Below are positions 61,969-64,000 of a DNA stretch of 64,000 nt, piece by piece. Origin of the DNA: Tenacibaculum larymnensis (GTDB lineage Bacteria; Bacteroidota; Bacteroidia; Flavobacteriales; Flavobacteriaceae). How positions within the stretch are numbered: the first letter of the stretch is position 1; every line of letters starts with the position of its first letter. The stretch spans positions 18,116 through 82,115 of the forward strand of contig NZ_JAIWJY010000013.1 of assembly GCF_028829235.1 (NCBI RefSeq), given 5' to 3'. A program made the position numbers and the translations under genes. The notes beneath the pieces are model-generated. The model saw nothing but the letters and a program-made list of their open reading frames with translations. It ran no database searches and had not been told where the DNA came from.

Positions 61969-62612
61969 TGAAGTTAACTATTTACTTGTTTATAATCTTA
62001 ACAACATTTACTTGTGCCAACCCTAAAAAAGATCTTGTAGTAAAACAATCTCAATCAGTTAATTTTCCTGTAATTTTTGGAACTTACAAGTCAGAAATAG
62101 AAGAGGTAGCTTATATTAAGTTACCTAATCAAATTGAATTAAAAAACACATCTTATGTCAACTTAAACCTAAGTAGAATAACCTATGAATCAAACTATAA
62201 ATCTTCTTATAGCCGCCCTCAAATGTATTTATATTCGGTAGAAGGAGGCTCTCTAAAGTCTGCTGGAAATTATAATAGAAAAATAATATTTGGTAAGAAA
62301 AGTCTTAATTACACCTATTATGTCAATTACATTATAGATACAAGTACTGTTACTCAACAATTATTAAGACCATTACTAGATAAAAAGAAAAACAAAGATA
62401 CTATACATATAAGTATTGTTGATTTCAAGAAAAACAATCAAGAACTATTTAAAATGCTAACTAGTAATGACACTATTTTTACTAGATTTTTTCTAAGACA
62501 TGGCAGCAGAGAAGAAAAAATGACAGTTGTCGATCCTAGTACAGGAGAACCTCAAACCATTACATCAATAGAAAGTAAGCACGAACGTATTAAAATACCT
62601 GTAAAGTGGTAA
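61968..62612 (+). CDS. Lipoprotein, candidate immunity protein 2
   Basis: 214 residues with a lipoprotein signal MKLTIYLFIILTTFTC-ANPKK (Cys16). It is paralogous to the preceding lipoprotein: both have an IKLPNQIELKN/FGIKIKNSSP-type strand, then YIIDTSTVTQQLLRPLL against YQIDSSEVTQKELKPYI, FKKNNQELFKMLTSNDTIF against FKKKHAALFEKLTKGDSIS, and end PVKW against PAKW. The start overlaps the stop of a vestigial ORF. Tandem diverged immunity genes are typical where cells keep protection against related toxins. I do not know the family. Confidence 0.7.
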   Translation: MKLTIYLFIILTTFTCANPKKDLVVKQSQSVNFPVIFGTYKSEIEEVAYIKLPNQIELKNTSYVNLNLSRITYESNYKSSYSRPQMYLYSVEGGSLKSAGNYNRKIIFGKKSLNYTYYVNYIIDTSTVTQQLLRPLLDKKKNKDTIHISIVDFKKNNQELFKMLTSNDTIFTRFFLRHGSREEKMTVVDPSTGEPQTITSIESKHERIKIPVKW

Positions 62613-62621
62613 TCAAGTATT

Positions 62622-63083
62622 ATGAAAAAAAATAGCGCGAATATAATTTCATCTATCATAGCCAGTATTTATTCCACAATACTAATAATTAATATTATTA
62701 ATTGCTCTAAAGCTCTTCAAAGTAAAAAAAATATAAGTTCAGATAATGAAATGGCAATTTTTACACCTTTGTTAGTTCTTCTTTTTGTTTCTTTTATGGT
62801 GCTATCTTTTTCTAAATGGAAAAAGGTAGTGGTTTATGTTGGTTTGGTAGGTGTTTTAAGTATGATACTTATGAGGTTATTTTATTACTTTGATCGTAAT
62901 TATACTTACAATCATGAATTTAGCTATACTATATTTAATTTTTTCGGTTGGTATAATCACAATTCAGAGTATGATAAATACGACCACTTATATTTAGGGA
63001 TGGAAGTCGTTATATATCCTGTTATTTTAGTTTTTTCTTACCTGTTATTCATAGTGCTCTTAAAAAGTTTATTAACAGAGTAA
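62622..63083 (+). CDS. Four-helix membrane protein in the effector island
   Basis: 153 residues with hydrophobic segments at about 8-28, 43-63, 68-90 and 123-150, and a loop rich in Tyr, Asp and His between helices 3 and 4 (NHEFSYTIFNFFGWYN, NSEYDKYDH). It starts 9 bp after lipoprotein 2, so it is in the same transcript. I do not recognise it. It may be a further immunity protein (if the toxin targets the inner membrane) or unrelated cargo. Confidence 0.6.
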   Translation: MKKNSANIISSIIASIYSTILIINIINCSKALQSKKNISSDNEMAIFTPLLVLLFVSFMVLSFSKWKKVVVYVGLVGVLSMILMRLFYYFDRNYTYNHEFSYTIFNFFGWYNHNSEYDKYDHLYLGMEVVIYPVILVFSYLLFIVLLKSLLTE

Positions 63084-63179
63084 GTAATCGTTTTTCTATA
63101 TATGAGTTTTAAAATCAATAATAACTTAATTTACATGAAAAGGTTGTAAAAATTAAAACATCAAAGACACCCATTAATA

Positions 63180-63782
63180 ATGCAGTTTAGCTTAGTAACA
63201 TTTATAAGAAAAATAGTTGAAGGTATTTACCTTACATCTTCACATAAGAGTCCCGATAACTATAATAATGCTACCAGATATAACAATAGGTCAAACAAGT
63301 TGCTCTTTAAAGATTACTTACATATAAAAGTATCTACAGAAGATGTTAGAATTGAAGGATTCTATTACGACGAAACTATATCTATTGATGTATATGGAAA
63401 AGAATGTAGAGAAAATCCAGACGATTACTTTGATGAAAAGAGTAGTTTTTTAGACGAATTATTTATAAGGTCGCCTGAATATTATAAAAACAAACACGAC
63501 AGGTTTGAAACTCGTAAAAGGTTTAGGTCGCAAATAACAATTTCTTTAAAAGACAGAAATATAAAACTGCAAACATCAGTTTTTATGAATGAAGTTGAAG
63601 CCAGAATGAAGCTTTACGAACAAAACGTTATTAATATATATTATAAAAAATGGGAAATAGAAGATATGTATTTAAGTAGAGCTGGAGAAAATATTCTTAA
63701 AAAAGATTTTGAAGAATACTTTGTAGACTTAAAGTTTTTAAACCAAAGAAAAGTTGATTTTAGAAGATTAAAAGTTTTATAA
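63180..63782 (+). CDS. Unknown 200-residue protein at the end of the island
   Basis: 200 residues, no signal peptide, mixed alpha/beta, rich in Tyr, Arg and Lys. Visible stretches include YLHIKVSTEDVRIEGFYYDE, RKRFRSQITISLKDRNIKL and a helical C-terminus (YYKKWEIEDMYLSRAGENIL). I do not recognise the family. The stop codon lies five bases before the duplicated holA 3' end, so it is the last gene of the cargo. It could be a second effector's immunity protein left behind after loss of that effector, or an adaptor. There is a 96-bp gap before it without clear features. Confidence 0.55.
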   Translation: MQFSLVTFIRKIVEGIYLTSSHKSPDNYNNATRYNNRSNKLLFKDYLHIKVSTEDVRIEGFYYDETISIDVYGKECRENPDDYFDEKSSFLDELFIRSPEYYKNKHDRFETRKRFRSQITISLKDRNIKLQTSVFMNEVEARMKLYEQNVINIYYKKWEIEDMYLSRAGENILKKDFEEYFVDLKFLNQRKVDFRRLKVL

Positions 63783-63787
63783 AGCCC

Positions 63788-63974
63788 TAAAAACTTAGGA
63801 GTAAACCCATATTCTGTGGACGACTACGTAAACGCTGCCCGTAACTATCCAATGCGAAAAGTATCACAAATTATAGCCTTATTACGTGATGCTGATGTAA
63901 AAAGTAAAGGAGTAGGAGCCAACCAAACCCATGCCGATATTTTAAAAGAATTACTGTTTAAGATTTTGCATTAA
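63788..63974 (+). pseudogene. Duplicated 3' end of holA
   Basis: 187 bp equivalent to 58881-59067 of intact holA, including the stop codon, with 10 substitutions and no indel. Nine substitutions are synonymous; one changes Phe to Ser (NPYFVDD to NPYSVDD). The match begins with TAAAAACTTAGGAGTAAACC and ends at the stop; sequences after the two stops are unrelated. There is no start codon or promoter, so it is not expressed as holA. It marks the right edge of the island. The last 26 bp of the window after it show nothing recognisable. Confidence 0.92.
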
Positions 63975-64000
63975 CGTTTAGTGCATGGTGTGCTATGCAT

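Noticed and set aside
59442..63782. Complete T6SS locus
   Set aside because: Only the TssD-fused protein is recognisable; no sheath, baseplate, membrane complex or ClpV gene is in the window.

Overview
The window is a chromosomal segment of a low-GC, AT-rich member of the Bacteroidota, almost certainly family Flavobacteriaceae (a Tenacibaculum/Polaribacter-like marine genus is my guess, not shown). The signs are the TAnnTTTG type -7 promoter boxes, weak Shine-Dalgarno sites, three proteins with type IX secretion (type B) C-terminal signals, an RprXY-type two-component pair, a menaquinone pathway, and family-specific proteins (DUF4295, DUF3276, DUF5916, DUF6122, TIGR02757, 312-residue NusB). 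No tRNA, rRNA, CRISPR array, transposase or phage gene was seen.

Layout. 0-13 kb: DUF349 protein (cut by the window edge), M1 peptidase, SDR, transaldolase-like aldolase, menD with a short CvfB-like RNA-binding protein, a secreted esterase-fold protein without its catalytic serine, menB, FAH-family hydrolase, cinA, then rpmB-rpmG-DUF4295-ftsY. 13-18 kb: a more variable stretch (HxlR regulator with divergent nitroreductase, amidase lipoprotein, SMP-30-like protein, Crp/Fnr regulator) before rimO. 19-27 kb: diphthine-ammonia-ligase-like protein, DUF6122, PAS protein, TIGR02757, CPBP protease, lolD, DUF5916, sucC. 27-30 kb: a frameshifted PilJ/HisKA sensor gene lying between intact uvrB and a decayed copy of the uvrB 3' end. 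30-38 kb: three large, mosaic, type-B T9SS-secreted proteins. 38-47 kb: ABC-2 exporter, rprX/rprY-like pair, coaE, YbbR, yajC, DUF1573, nusB and leucine dehydrogenase. 47-55 kb: ABC exporter, DUF3276, a tiny ORF, menF with an alpha/beta hydrolase and a hot-dog thioesterase, pRiA4b ORF-3-like protein, YrdC/YciO protein, CREST-like membrane protein, glycosyltransferase. 55.3-58 kb: three clusters of imperfect palindromic extragenic repeats around three small genes. 58-59 kb: holA.

The most notable region is 59.1-64.0 kb. Downstream of holA lies a gene for a 627-residue protein whose N-terminus is a Bacteroidota TssD (Hcp-like) type VI secretion tube domain and whose C-terminal ~285 residues I do not recognise: a candidate Hcp-fused effector. 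It is followed by two paralogous lipoproteins (candidate periplasmic immunity proteins), the in-frame vestige of a third, a four-helix membrane protein and an unknown 200-residue protein. Five bases after that last gene comes a second copy of the last 187 bp of holA, about 95% identical, with nine of ten differences synonymous. This copy looks like the end of a diverged holA allele brought in with the cargo, not a recent local duplication.

The uvrB locus shows the same architecture in a more decayed form: intact gene, cargo gene on the same strand, then a 3'-end remnant of the host gene directly after the cargo stop codon. Two independent cases in one window suggest that cargo in this lineage is captured next to housekeeping genes by recombination on one homologous 3' end. 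That is inference and is set out as a testable finding.
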